This document shows, piece by piece, positions 34,642-43,532 of a stretch of DNA of 64,000 nt. A program made the translations under genes and the position numbers. Below the pieces are notes generated by a model. It saw nothing but the letters and a program-made list of their open reading frames with translations, was not told the DNA's origin and ran no database searches. Every line of letters begins with the position of its first letter. The stretch's first letter is position 1. The stretch lies in contig JANQLU010000014.1 of assembly GCA_028280445.1 (NCBI GenBank), positions 1-64,000 on the forward strand, written 5' to 3'. Source of the stretch: Pirellulaceae bacterium (GTDB lineage Bacteria > Planctomycetota > Planctomycetia > Pirellulales > Pirellulaceae).

Positions 34642-36507
34642 ATGTTGTCAAAACACAATCCAGTTTCCATCAACAACCGAAACGGAGGCACCCTCCATTT
34701 GGTCATCATCGCCTTGATTGCCATTTTGTTGGTGGGCAGTGGAATTCTCTATGCGATGAAAGGGTCCGGACCCGACCTGATGGATCAACCCATTACAGCG
34801 GTTGTCAGCGAAGGCCGATTTGTTTCGCATGTCCTCGATCAAGGTGAAATTCAAAGTAGCGAAAACGTTGAGATTCGATGTCAGGTCGAGGCCCGCGGAG
34901 GAAATGTCACCGTTCTGTCGGTGATCCCAGAAGGGACGATTGTCGACGAAGGCGAAGTCCTGGTCGAACTCGACAAATCGTCGTTTGAGCAACAAAAACA
35001 AACTCAGGACATCGCTGTCGCCAACGCCAAAACTCGTGTGATCCAAGCGGATGCCGCTTTCAAAACAGCGGTTCAAGCCAAACGGGAATACATCGAAGGC
35101 ACCTACGTCGAACAAAAAATCCAAATCGAAAACGAAAAATACACCGCAGAGCAACAATATGAGCAAGCTAAAGCTGTCGTCAAACACAGTGAAAAGCTTC
35201 AGAAAAAAGGAATTGTTACGGCTCAACAAATGAAGACCGATTTGATCGCCGTACAACAAGCCAAAAACTCGCTGGAGTTAGCCAAGAAAAAATTGTGGGT
35301 GTTGGAAAACATCACCAAAGAAAAAGAGCAAATCAAACTCGAAGCCGATATCGAAGCGGCTAAAGTCAAATTTGACAACGAAAAAGAAGCCGAAAAAGTC
35401 GAACTCGATAAATCGAAAGAAATCCAGGAACAAATCGACAACTGTACCATCCGCGCACCTAAAAACACCAAACAAGCCCAAGTTGTTTATGCCAAACAAT
35501 ACTCGCGCGGCGGTCAAACGGAATGGGTTCTCGAAGAAGGCGCATCGGTCCGTGAACGACAAGTGTTGATCCGCCTGCCGACTCCCAGCAAAATGGAAGT
35601 CAAAGCAGCGATTAACGAGCAAAGTATCGCGATGATCGAACCCGGAATGCCAGTCGACATCACTGTCGACGCTCTTCCCGGCGAGCGGTTCAGAGGCGTT
35701 GTTACCAGTGTCAGCCAGTATGCCGAAAGCCAAGGATGGATGAGCAGCAGCATCCCCAAATTCCCAGTCTACATCAAAATCATCCGACCTACCGCCAAGC
35801 TCAAAGCGAACATGAACGCTTCGGTTTCCATTCGAACTCAATTGATTGAAACTTGTCTGCAAGTGCCTGTTCAATGTATCTACAGCGCTCAAGACAAACA
35901 TTTTTGTTTGCTCAAAGACGGCGAAAATTCCTGGACAACCCAAGAAGTCGAAGTCGTCACCGATAACTCGACCAACGCAGTGATCAAAGGTCTCGATCCC
36001 GGTACCGAAGTCGCGTTGAATCCAGGCGCCTACAAAGATCTGCTCGATTTGCCTGAAAACATAACAACCGCCGACAGTGATTTGACCGAAGAAGAAAAAG
36101 CTGAGCTCGAAAGAGAAGCCAAGGCAGCCAAGGAAAAAGCACAAAAGGGTAAAAACCGCGGCAAAAAAGGCAAAGGAAAAAGCGGTGATGCCGACGCGAG
36201 ACTCGATAGCTTTATGACCCGCGTTGACAAAAATGGCGACAAAGTCATCGACGCCGACGAACTCAAAGAAGCTGGCCGGATGGCTAATTTCATCAAACCT
36301 GCCGATGCCGACAAAGACGGAAAAATCACCCGCCAAGAACTGAAAACTCATTTCGAGAAAATGATGAAACAGTACGGCGGAGGCGGTGGACGTGGAGGTC
36401 AAGGTGGTGGTGGCCGAGGCCGCGATGGCGGAGGCCGTGGAGGTCCAGGTGGTAACCGAGGCGGAGGGCCCGGTGGAGACCGAGGACGACGCGGAGGCGA
36501 TGCCTAA
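34642..36507 (+). CDS. Periplasmic adaptor (HlyD/MacA-like) with EF-hands and Gly-rich tail
   Basis: 621 residues. One N-terminal membrane anchor (LVIIALIAILLVGSGILYAM), then lipoyl/hairpin adaptor architecture: VLVELDKSSFEQQKQ (about 110-125), a long coiled-coil hairpin to about 270, the CTIRAPKN lipoyl half, and beta-barrel stretches (GMPVDITVDALPGERFRGVV). The C-terminal part is not typical of adaptors: a Lys/Glu-rich segment, then two EF-hand loops, 529-540 (DKNGDKVIDADE) and 555-566 (DADKDGKITRQE), and a Gly/Arg tail from 578 to the end. The EF-hands suggest calcium binding. The ATPase gene starts directly after the stop codon. Confidence 0.9.
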   Translation: MLSKHNPVSINNRNGGTLHLVIIALIAILLVGSGILYAMKGSGPDLMDQPITAVVSEGRFVSHVLDQGEIQSSENVEIRCQVEARGGNVTVLSVIPEGTIVDEGEVLVELDKSSFEQQKQTQDIAVANAKTRVIQADAAFKTAVQAKREYIEGTYVEQKIQIENEKYTAEQQYEQAKAVVKHSEKLQKKGIVTAQQMKTDLIAVQQAKNSLELAKKKLWVLENITKEKEQIKLEADIEAAKVKFDNEKEAEKVELDKSKEIQEQIDNCTIRAPKNTKQAQVVYAKQYSRGGQTEWVLEEGASVRERQVLIRLPTPSKMEVKAAINEQSIAMIEPGMPVDITVDALPGERFRGVVTSVSQYAESQGWMSSSIPKFPVYIKIIRPTAKLKANMNASVSIRTQLIETCLQVPVQCIYSAQDKHFCLLKDGENSWTTQEVEVVTDNSTNAVIKGLDPGTEVALNPGAYKDLLDLPENITTADSDLTEEEKAELEREAKAAKEKAQKGKNRGKKGKGKSGDADARLDSFMTRVDKNGDKVIDADELKEAGRMANFIKPADADKDGKITRQELKTHFEKMMKQYGGGGGRGGQGGGGRGRDGGGRGGPGGNRGGGPGGDRGRRGGDA

Positions 36508-37284
36508 ATGCGAGAAAACGCTTGCGAAATCTCAGATCTGACTAAACACTACGTCCTTAAAAGCGAGACAGTGCGCGCCTTGCGCGGCGTCACCTTTAAC
36601 GTTCCCCAAGGCGATTATGTCGCCATCATGGGTCCCTCAGGTTCGGGTAAAAGTACACTGCTGAACTTGCTCGGTTGTCTCGACCGGCCGACCAGTGGTT
36701 CATTCCGACTCGGTGACGATAACGTCGCGCAGATGAACGACAATGAACTTTCCCATATCCGCGCTTCGCGAATTGGGTTTGTTTTCCAATCTTACAACTT
36801 GATTCCACAGCTGACCGTTGTCGAAAACATCGAGGTGCCGCTGTACTATCTCGGCAAACTGAACAAACAAACGCGCAAGCGCTGCATTGAGTTGGCCGAA
36901 ATGGTGGGTCTCGGTGATCGGCTCGATCACCGCCCAACGCAGCTGTCAGGGGGCCAGCAACAACGTGTGGCGATCGCCCGATCGATGGTCAATGATCCGT
37001 ATTTTATTTTGGCTGACGAAGCGACCGGTAACCTGGATACCGTCACGACCGAAGAAATCCTCGCCATTTTTGAACGGCTCAATCAGGAAGGCCGCACGAT
37101 CATTATGGTGACTCACGAAGACGAAGTTTCTGCACACGCCAAGCGGATCATCCGGCTGCGGGACGGCCACATCCAATCCGACGTTCAAAATAAAAATCGC
37201 GTCATCGCTGGTACTGGTACGCCAGGTGCCATCCCCGCGATTCCGGCCGACGCCAATCCCGTTGCTTCACCGACCACTTCGTAG
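36508..37284 (+). CDS. ABC transporter ATP-binding protein, MacB/LolD type
   Basis: 258 residues. Walker [16 protein letters not shown] near 44-58, Q-loop [13 protein letters not shown], signature [14 protein letters not shown], Walker [14 protein letters not shown], and the His switch MVTHEDE. This is the MacB/LolD/FtsE branch, which powers mechanotransmission rather than classic import. The C-terminus has a 30-residue Ala/Pro-rich extension. The ATG directly follows the adaptor stop (no gap), and the permease gene begins 15 bases later, so the three are translationally tied. Confidence 0.95.
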   Translation: MRENACEISDLTKHYVLKSETVRALRGVTFNVPQGDYVAIMGPSGSGKSTLLNLLGCLDRPTSGSFRLGDDNVAQMNDNELSHIRASRIGFVFQSYNLIPQLTVVENIEVPLYYLGKLNKQTRKRCIELAEMVGLGDRLDHRPTQLSGGQQQRVAIARSMVNDPYFILADEATGNLDTVTTEEILAIFERLNQEGRTIIMVTHEDEVSAHAKRIIRLRDGHIQSDVQNKNRVIAGTGTPGAIPAIPADANPVASPTTS

Positions 37285-37299
37285 TCAGGCTGTAATGAA

Positions 37300-38640
37300 A
37301 TGCTAATTTTCAGAACACTTCAACTCGGAGTCAAAAGCCTGTTGCTGCACCCGATGCGGTCGTTGTTGACGATCATTGGTATTTTTATCGGCGTGACCAG
37401 TGTGATCTGGTTGCTGGCCGTCGGCGAAGGGGTCAGTAAAGAAGCGCAAAAACGGATCCAAGACCTCGGTGCCAACAACATCATTGTTCGATCGGTCGAA
37501 CCCCCCGAGGACAGTTCTTCGAATTTTCGACAAGTCAATCTGTTTGGTCTGACGCGAGCTGAACATCAGTTACTGTCGCAAACCATTCCAACGGTCAATG
37601 GCGCCATCCCTGTACGAGAAATGCGCAAGGAATTCGCCTATACCGGAAATGCTGCCGTCAAACCGATTAATGGACGCCTCGTCGGTTGCACGCCTGAATA
37701 TCAGGAAGTGACTCGTTTGAAAATGGATCGCGGACATTTTATTACGTCACGCGAAGTCGAAGGAAATGCTTCGATTTGTGTTATCGCAGGGCGGCTGGCT
37801 CAAAAATTGTTCCCCTCGGAAGATCCGATTGGAAAGCAGATTTTTCTGCCGGAAAACAAAGAACGTTACCGGATCGTTGGCGTTTGCAAGCATCGTGAAG
37901 CGTCCGCTGCGATTGGCGGTTCGCTCTCGTCTCAGGATTTTTCCAATGATGTATACATTCCGATCTCAACGATGAAATCGCGGATGGGCGATATCGTCAT
38001 GAAACGTTCATCGGGTTCGTTCAGTGCCAAACACTACGAATTGACTCAAGTCACTTTGCAAGTTCGAAATGTCGACGATGTGCCGCGAACTGCCAAATTG
38101 ATTATGAATACTCTCAAACGCAACGACCCCAACCGGCAGGACGTTTCGATTGTGGTTCCTTATGAATTGCTCGAACAGGCTGAAGCTCAGCGTTTGATGA
38201 TTTTGGGATTTATGGTCCTGATCGCGGGAATCTCCTTGATTGTCGGCGGCGTCGGGATCATGAACATCATGTTGGCGACCGTAACCGAACGAACACGCGA
38301 AATTGGTATCCGCCGTGCGCTGGGAGCTAACCAAGGCGACATTACACGTCAGTTTTTGGTAGAAACGATGGTGTTGTCTGTCGTGGGCGGTGGCGTCGGT
38401 GTTTTGCTCGGTTTCCTGGGCCCACCGATATTTAACCTGGCACGCTCGATCCTCGAATCGAGTTCTCCGAAACTTTACGCCAGTATTCCCAAAGATATTC
38501 AGGTGATGACACCCGAAATTGTCCCGCTTTCTGTTCCCTTGGCGTTCTTTATTGCTGTAGCCGTTGGTGTGATCTTTGGTATTTATCCAGCAATCCGCGC
38601 CGCGCAGATGGATCCCATCGAAGCGCTGCGTCACGAGTAG
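37300..38640 (+). CDS. ABC transporter permease, MacB/FtsX type
   Basis: 446 residues. One N-terminal helix (LLTIIGIFIGVTSVIWLLAV), a periplasmic MacB_PCD domain of about 250 residues, and three C-terminal helices (LMILGFMVLIAGISLIVGGV, MVLSVVGGGVGVLLGFLGPP, LSVPLAFFIAVAVGVIFGIY) with the FtsX motif VTERTREIGIRRALGANQGD and the end PAIRAAQMDPIEALRHE. With the adaptor and TolC-like protein it forms a tripartite exporter. Such systems move macrolides, lipopeptides, siderophores or protein toxins; the cargo is not known here. Confidence 0.95.
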   Translation: MLIFRTLQLGVKSLLLHPMRSLLTIIGIFIGVTSVIWLLAVGEGVSKEAQKRIQDLGANNIIVRSVEPPEDSSSNFRQVNLFGLTRAEHQLLSQTIPTVNGAIPVREMRKEFAYTGNAAVKPINGRLVGCTPEYQEVTRLKMDRGHFITSREVEGNASICVIAGRLAQKLFPSEDPIGKQIFLPENKERYRIVGVCKHREASAAIGGSLSSQDFSNDVYIPISTMKSRMGDIVMKRSSGSFSAKHYELTQVTLQVRNVDDVPRTAKLIMNTLKRNDPNRQDVSIVVPYELLEQAEAQRLMILGFMVLIAGISLIVGGVGIMNIMLATVTERTREIGIRRALGANQGDITRQFLVETMVLSVVGGGVGVLLGFLGPPIFNLARSILESSSPKLYASIPKDIQVMTPEIVPLSVPLAFFIAVAVGVIFGIYPAIRAAQMDPIEALRHE

Positions 38641-38687
38641 ATTTTCGTCGTTACTCGGCGCACGATAATGTGTCGGTGGATCAATAA

Positions 38688-38773
38688 AATCGCAAGCGCG
38701 AAACGTGAGTGAGGGACCATGTTTTACCGCACATCAGCGTGGTGTGGTCCCTCGCTCACGCTTCGGGTTAGGA
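38688..38773. repeat. Palindromic repeat family A, diverged copy 3
   Basis: Imperfect inverted repeat with arms at about 38688-38719 and 38744-38773. The right arm keeps GGTCCCTCGCTCACGCTTCG, and the left has drifted to GCGAAACGTGAGTGAGGGAC. Located just after the permease gene. Confidence 0.8.
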
Positions 38774-38852
38774 TTGTTGGTAGCCGTTAACCTGGCTGAA
38801 ATTACAACGAGGTCTAATTCGCCTGAGCGAGAGACCATTCTGGTTAAATCGC

Positions 38853-39524
38853 CTATTTCTTGTCCGAGATGACAACCTGATTTCGTCGATTAGCCTGCGC
38901 CCGCGCCAAAGCTTCCTCGGCGACCGACATGGAATTTGAGACGTCATCGCTCAGCGCTGCCACACCGATGGAAACCGTAACTGACCCGCTATCTTTTTGA
39001 AACTCGACTCCTTCGACACTTTGTCGCAAACGGTCAGCGACCGGCCGTGCAAAATCAATCCCGGTATGGCTCAGGACGACTGCAAAACGACCGCGGCTCA
39101 GGCACGCGCCAAAATCACACACACGTACCTGGGAACGAACGGTTTCGGCGAGATGTTGTAACACCACGTCGCCAACCGATTTTCCATGTCGTGCCTCAAA
39201 AGACTCGAAATCGTCAACAGCAACCAACAAAATACATGCCGATACGTTGTAACGCGCGACTTCGCTCGAACGGCGAATTAGCTCTTCACGGAAACCGTGT
39301 TTGTCGGGCAGCTGGGTCAATGCGTCCAAGCGGGAATCTGCATGCAGACGTGCGATTCGCTGTTTCTGTTTCTGAATTTTCTCTTTGGCTTCTTTGAGCT
39401 GCATTAGCAAATCCCGATTCTCTCGCGCGTTACGTAATCGCATTGGCCATAGCCAATACACTGCAATCGCCGCGGTTCCAAACAATGCCACGGCCAACAG
39501 AAATATGAATATTTCATCCGCCAT
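38853..39524 (-). CDS. Degenerate GGDEF-domain membrane protein
   Basis: 223 residues. One N-terminal helix (IFIFLLAVALFGTAAIAVYW), a coiled coil (about 34-62), then a GGDEF fold from about 65 (DALTQLPDKHGFREELIRR, ACILLVAVDDFESFEARHG). The signature loop that should read GG[DE]EF is SRGRF (143-147), so the GTP-binding and catalytic residues are lost. It should not make c-di-GMP. It may bind GTP or a partner instead, or be a non-catalytic signal protein. No downstream partner on the same strand. It stands between repeat A3 and the GlmU-like gene. Confidence 0.83.
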   Translation of the reverse strand: MADEIFIFLLAVALFGTAAIAVYWLWPMRLRNARENRDLLMQLKEAKEKIQKQKQRIARLHADSRLDALTQLPDKHGFREELIRRSSEVARYNVSACILLVAVDDFESFEARHGKSVGDVVLQHLAETVRSQVRVCDFGACLSRGRFAVVLSHTGIDFARPVADRLRQSVEGVEFQKDSGSVTVSIGVAALSDDVSNSMSVAEEALARAQANRRNQVVISDKK

Positions 39525-39701
39525 GCTTTCCGTTTCGACACAAATCGTCGCGATCGTGAAAAATGTTTACAGCGTTGGGATTATGCAAACGGCAAACTCA
39601 ACCCAAACTACCAAATGACGATTGTTTAACGAAATCGGCTTGTTTTCGATTGTCGGGGACTTGGATATGATCAAGGACTCAACCTTTTCATGGTCATAGC
39701 G

Positions 39702-40964
39702 ATGAACATCGTTCTATTTGAAGACAACGCTGTCGAAAACATCTACCCGATTACGACAGGCCGCGCCGCGTACGAAATTACTTGCGCAAGTTATCGTCTG
39801 ATCGATTTTGCAAGAATGATCAGTGCGAACACGCGGTCGGTTGTCCGTGATCATCTGAAACCGGTTCAAGCAGTGACCGACCGATCATTGACCGACCCGT
39901 TAGACGTCGGCGAACCATGGACGCTGATTCTCAATGGAAGACTTGTACCAACGATCAAAAATTTCGAAGCAATCAAGAAACTGTCCCTTACCGACAAACC
40001 GGTATTGCTAACACAAGGCACTTCGATCGTTGCCGCGGTGGTTGCGACCAAACAACTGACCGAACGCTGGAACACCACCTCGACGTATCAATTCACGCAG
40101 ACCGTGGAGTCATTATTTTCCGGAATGGACAATTCGAACGGTGCCGCTCCCGAAGCTTTGATGCCACTGTTTCAGTATCCGCATGATGTTGTCCGATACA
40201 ATTTGGAAACATTTACCGACAATTTGAATTTTCGAATCGCAAAAGAAAATTATTCGGAAATCAAAGACGGTTTGTTTGTTGCCAAAAACGCGACGATCGA
40301 TCCAACGGTTTCTGTTCATGCGAAAAACGGCCCGATCATCCTGGACGAAGATGCATCGATCGGTCCTTTCAGTTTTATCAATGGTCCCGCCTATCTCGGT
40401 CCGAAGGCCAGGGTCATTGAACATGCAGCCATCAAAGACGCTGTTTCCATTGGCCACACTACGAAAATTGGTGGCGAGGTCGAAGCGTCGGTGATCGAAC
40501 CGTTTACCAACAAACAACATCATGGTTTTCTGGGCCATAGCTACCTGGGCAGCTGGATCAATCTAGGTGCCGGTACTTGCAACAGCGACCTCAAAAATAC
40601 TTATGGCGAAGTGAAAATGGAGTATCGCGGCCAAAAAGTCTCCACAGGCATGCAGTTTATTGGTTGCATCGTCGGCGATTATGCCAAATCCGCAATCAAC
40701 ACCGGTATCTTTACGGGAAAGCTAATTGGAACCTGCAGCATGGTTTATGGGTTTGTAACAACCAATGTTCCTAGCTTTGTGAACTACGCTCGCTCCTTCG
40801 GCCAAGTAACCGAACTGCCACCGTCGGTCATGGCGGCAACTCAATACCGCATGTTTAGTCGTCGAAATGTCCAACAACGTCCATGCGACATTCAACTGCT
40901 GCATGACATGTATGAATTAACGCGACACGAAAGACAACTGGCCGAAGAACCATTAGTCTTTTAA
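39702..40964 (+). CDS. GlmU-like putative sugar nucleotidyltransferase
   Basis: 420 residues from the ATG at 39702, four codons after another ATG at 39690; the family usually opens with M-I-FED, as MNIVLFEDN does here. The N-terminal part is a short nucleotidyltransferase-like domain of about 200 residues (ITTGRAAYEITCASYRLIDF; WTLILNGRLVP). The second part is a left-handed beta-helix (ATIDPTVSVHAKNGPIILDE; SIGHTTKIGGEVEASVIEPF; LGSWINLGAGTCNSDLKNTY). It belongs to the GlmU-like family of planctomycetes and Bacteroidetes, whose role in cell-wall or nucleotide-sugar supply is not proven. The residues of a true GlmU pyrophosphorylase loop (LAAGxGTRM) are absent. Confidence 0.85.
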   Translation: MNIVLFEDNAVENIYPITTGRAAYEITCASYRLIDFARMISANTRSVVRDHLKPVQAVTDRSLTDPLDVGEPWTLILNGRLVPTIKNFEAIKKLSLTDKPVLLTQGTSIVAAVVATKQLTERWNTTSTYQFTQTVESLFSGMDNSNGAAPEALMPLFQYPHDVVRYNLETFTDNLNFRIAKENYSEIKDGLFVAKNATIDPTVSVHAKNGPIILDEDASIGPFSFINGPAYLGPKARVIEHAAIKDAVSIGHTTKIGGEVEASVIEPFTNKQHHGFLGHSYLGSWINLGAGTCNSDLKNTYGEVKMEYRGQKVSTGMQFIGCIVGDYAKSAINTGIFTGKLIGTCSMVYGFVTTNVPSFVNYARSFGQVTELPPSVMAATQYRMFSRRNVQQRPCDIQLLHDMYELTRHERQLAEEPLVF

Positions 40965-41055
40965 TCTTGAGTTGGTGTCGCTAACCGCCACTGCCGCAAA
41001 ACATTATTGGCAATTAAAATACATTTTTGAAATCTTTGTTTGTAGAATTGTAGCC

Positions 41056-41937
41056 GTGTCACTTTCAAAACTATTTACTGATAAACCGCTTGTGCTGTCG
41101 TACGAACTTTTTCCACCCAAAACGGAAAAAGGGGAAACGGCTCTGTTTCAACATGTCGAACGGTTGTGCGAGTTTTCACCGGATTTTATTACCTGCACTT
41201 ACGGTGCCGGCGGTTCGACGCGCGCGAAAACACTACAAATTGTTTCCGAAGTTAAAAAACGATTCGATGTACCAGTCGCCTCCCATTTGACCTTGGTCGG
41301 CTCGACCGCAGGTCAACTCAAAAGCTATTTGGATCAAGCCAAACAAATGGGTGTCGATTACATCGTTGCTCTGCGTGGTGATCCGCCACAGGGCGAAGTT
41401 GAATTTCAACAGACGGCCGGCGGTTTTCGTTATGCGAACGAACTGGTGGAATTCATTCGTGCCGAGTTTCACGATGATTTCTCGATCGCGGTGGCAGGTT
41501 ATCCGGAAAAACATCTCGAAGCCGTCTCGCTGGACATCGATCTGGAAAATCTGAAACGCAAAGTGGACGCGGGCGCCGATATCATCATCACACAACTGTT
41601 TTACAACAACGAGGACTTTTTTGCGTTTTGTGATCGGTGTGCTGATCTGGACATCAATATTCCGATCGTTCCAGGAATTCTGCCAGTTACCAATTTCAAG
41701 CAAATTCAACGAATCACGAATTTGTGCGGATCCAAATTGCCATCTGATTTTGCCAACGCTTTATCAAAAAACGAGTCACCCGACTATCAGCATCGCGTCG
41801 GTGTTGATTTTGCAATTCGGCAAGTGAACGAGCTAGTTGAAAATGGCGTTCCAGGTATCCATTTTTACGTATTGAACAAATCTCGCGCAACAATCGAGGT
41901 TTTGGGGCAAACATCGTTCAATTCACAATTTGCCTGA
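41056..41937 (+). CDS. metF: Methylenetetrahydrofolate reductase
   Basis: 293 residues from a GTG at 41056, close to the normal length; an upstream TTG would add 28 residues with no family match. It reduces 5,10-methylenetetrahydrofolate to 5-methyltetrahydrofolate with FAD, feeding methionine synthesis. Seen are SYELFPPKTEKGE at the start (catalytic Glu), FITCTYGAGGSTRAKT, VASHLTLVG, YIVALRGDPPQGE, IAVAGYPEKHLEA, DIIITQLFYNNE and IPIVPGILPVTNFKQ, then GIHFYVLNKS at the end. The GlmU-like gene ends 91 bases upstream and may be cotranscribed. I saw no SAM riboswitch ahead of it. Confidence 0.95.
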   Translation: MSLSKLFTDKPLVLSYELFPPKTEKGETALFQHVERLCEFSPDFITCTYGAGGSTRAKTLQIVSEVKKRFDVPVASHLTLVGSTAGQLKSYLDQAKQMGVDYIVALRGDPPQGEVEFQQTAGGFRYANELVEFIRAEFHDDFSIAVAGYPEKHLEAVSLDIDLENLKRKVDAGADIIITQLFYNNEDFFAFCDRCADLDINIPIVPGILPVTNFKQIQRITNLCGSKLPSDFANALSKNESPDYQHRVGVDFAIRQVNELVENGVPGIHFYVLNKSRATIEVLGQTSFNSQFA

Positions 41938-42025
41938 TTGAGTTTTAGAGCTCGAAACTAGTGCACGCCGTGTTGGGTTCGAGTAAAATGGCACCTTTCC
42001 TTCGTTACCACCAAGGGCATTTTTC

Positions 42026-43522
42026 ATGCGCTTTGCAATTGCGTTTTTGTCCATCGCTTTTTTATCCGCTAGCGGATTTACCGGCCCTGTTTTCGCTCAA
42101 AACGAAAAACCGCCGACCGGTTCACAGCAACCACCCGCGACTCAGCCACAAACGCCGGCGAGCCAGGCTCAGCAGCGCCAAAAAGAGCAACTCAAACAGC
42201 GTTTGGTCAGCGCGATGAACCAATTGATTCCCGGAGAAACAAAACAGGGCTCGCCGCGCGCAAAACAATTGGACCAAGTTGCTGAATTGTTCGCCACGGG
42301 AAAAATGAAAGAGTGCAAGGATGCGGTAGATGCCATCGTTCAAGCGGACAAAACATTCCCGCCGACCAATTTGATTTTTGCCTCATTATTTTTTGCGGTG
42401 AACAATGGAAATGCGGGTCGGCAATTTCTCGAAAAAGCGGCCACGGAAACGCCCGAGTATCCGGCAACCTATGCTGGTTTCGCGCGCATCGCGGTCAATC
42501 AAAACCGTGTCACGGATGCGGATGCGTTGGTCGCCATGATGAAAACAAAATTTGACGCCGGTACCTGGAGCAAAGATCAAAACAAACAATTTCGAATTGA
42601 ATTTCTCGATATCAAAACGGATATCGCCATGCGACGCGACCAACTAGATCAGGCCAACGCCTACCTGGTCGAACTGGCCAAGCTCCTACCAGACGACAGT
42701 CGCGTCCCTCTGCGACAAGCCCGTGTCAGTTTTCAAAAAAATGATGTTGATCAGACCATCAAGTATTTGGAAAAAGCCCGCACAGGAAATGAAAACGAAA
42801 TTCTCGTCGCACCGTTGATGCTGGCCAATTGGTATCGGCAACGAGGTGATTTTGAAAACTTGACGAAATGGATTGAAACTGCGTCACAAAAACATAAAGA
42901 CGACAAAAATGTACAACTCGAATACGCGCGGTGGTTGATCGAACAACAAAAATTGAACAAAGCGAATATTTGGGTTTCCAACGCCGAGAAAAATGGCGCC
43001 AACGAAGTGACCACGACTTTTATGAAAGGTCAAATCGCATTTCTCAAACAAAATTACGATGTTGCCGAAATGCATTTTGCGAAAATTCATACCGCGCAAC
43101 CCAGCAATGTCGATGCGGCAAATCTGCTGGCGTTGGCATTAATTGAAAGTCAGAACGAGGGCAAGCGGCGGCGCGCATTAGAATTGGCTCGCATCAGCGT
43201 CGGCATCGCCCCAAAAAATTCAGCGTCCGTATCCGTTCTTGGTTGGGTCTACCACAAACTCGGAAATACGCAGAGCGCCGCTCAACATCTCAATCCCGTT
43301 GCCCAGCAACGACGACTTTCTCCGGAGTCCGCCTATTTTGTCGCCCAATTTTTGGCGGACCAAGGTAACGACAAAAATGCCATGATGTACCTGAATGCCA
43401 TTTCCAATAACCCGGGAATCTTTTTGTATCGACGACAAGCCGATTCCCTCAAACAAAAATTGAAAACAAAACTCGAATCATCTCCAGATGGAAATTCCAA
43501 AAAACAAGACAAAAACAAATAA
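42026..43522 (+). CDS. Secreted TPR protein
   Basis: 498 residues. Cleavable signal peptide (FAIAFLSIAFLSASGFTGPVFA, with cleavage after VFA), then a Gln/Pro/Thr-rich linker (to about 55), then helical repeats to about 480: KTDIAMRRDQLDQANAYLVE, APLMLANWYRQRGDFENLTK, ANLLALALIESQNEGKRRRA and VLGWVYHKLGNTQSAAQHLN are TPR-like units. AAGGG precedes the ATG. Probably a periplasmic scaffold. The oxidoreductase follows by 10 bases after its stop, with AAGGAG in that gap, so the two form an operon. Confidence 0.85.
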   Translation: MRFAIAFLSIAFLSASGFTGPVFAQNEKPPTGSQQPPATQPQTPASQAQQRQKEQLKQRLVSAMNQLIPGETKQGSPRAKQLDQVAELFATGKMKECKDAVDAIVQADKTFPPTNLIFASLFFAVNNGNAGRQFLEKAATETPEYPATYAGFARIAVNQNRVTDADALVAMMKTKFDAGTWSKDQNKQFRIEFLDIKTDIAMRRDQLDQANAYLVELAKLLPDDSRVPLRQARVSFQKNDVDQTIKYLEKARTGNENEILVAPLMLANWYRQRGDFENLTKWIETASQKHKDDKNVQLEYARWLIEQQKLNKANIWVSNAEKNGANEVTTTFMKGQIAFLKQNYDVAEMHFAKIHTAQPSNVDAANLLALALIESQNEGKRRRALELARISVGIAPKNSASVSVLGWVYHKLGNTQSAAQHLNPVAQQRRLSPESAYFVAQFLADQGNDKNAMMYLNAISNNPGIFLYRRQADSLKQKLKTKLESSPDGNSKKQDKNK

Positions 43523-43532
43523 GGAGCCGAAT

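Noticed and set aside
34427..34717. Open frame of 96 codons before the adaptor gene
   Set aside because: Overlaps the adaptor start, composition unlike a protein, and no ribosome binding site.
40913..41055. SAM or folate riboswitch ahead of metF
   Set aside because: The 91-base gap and the following leader show no recognisable riboswitch core.
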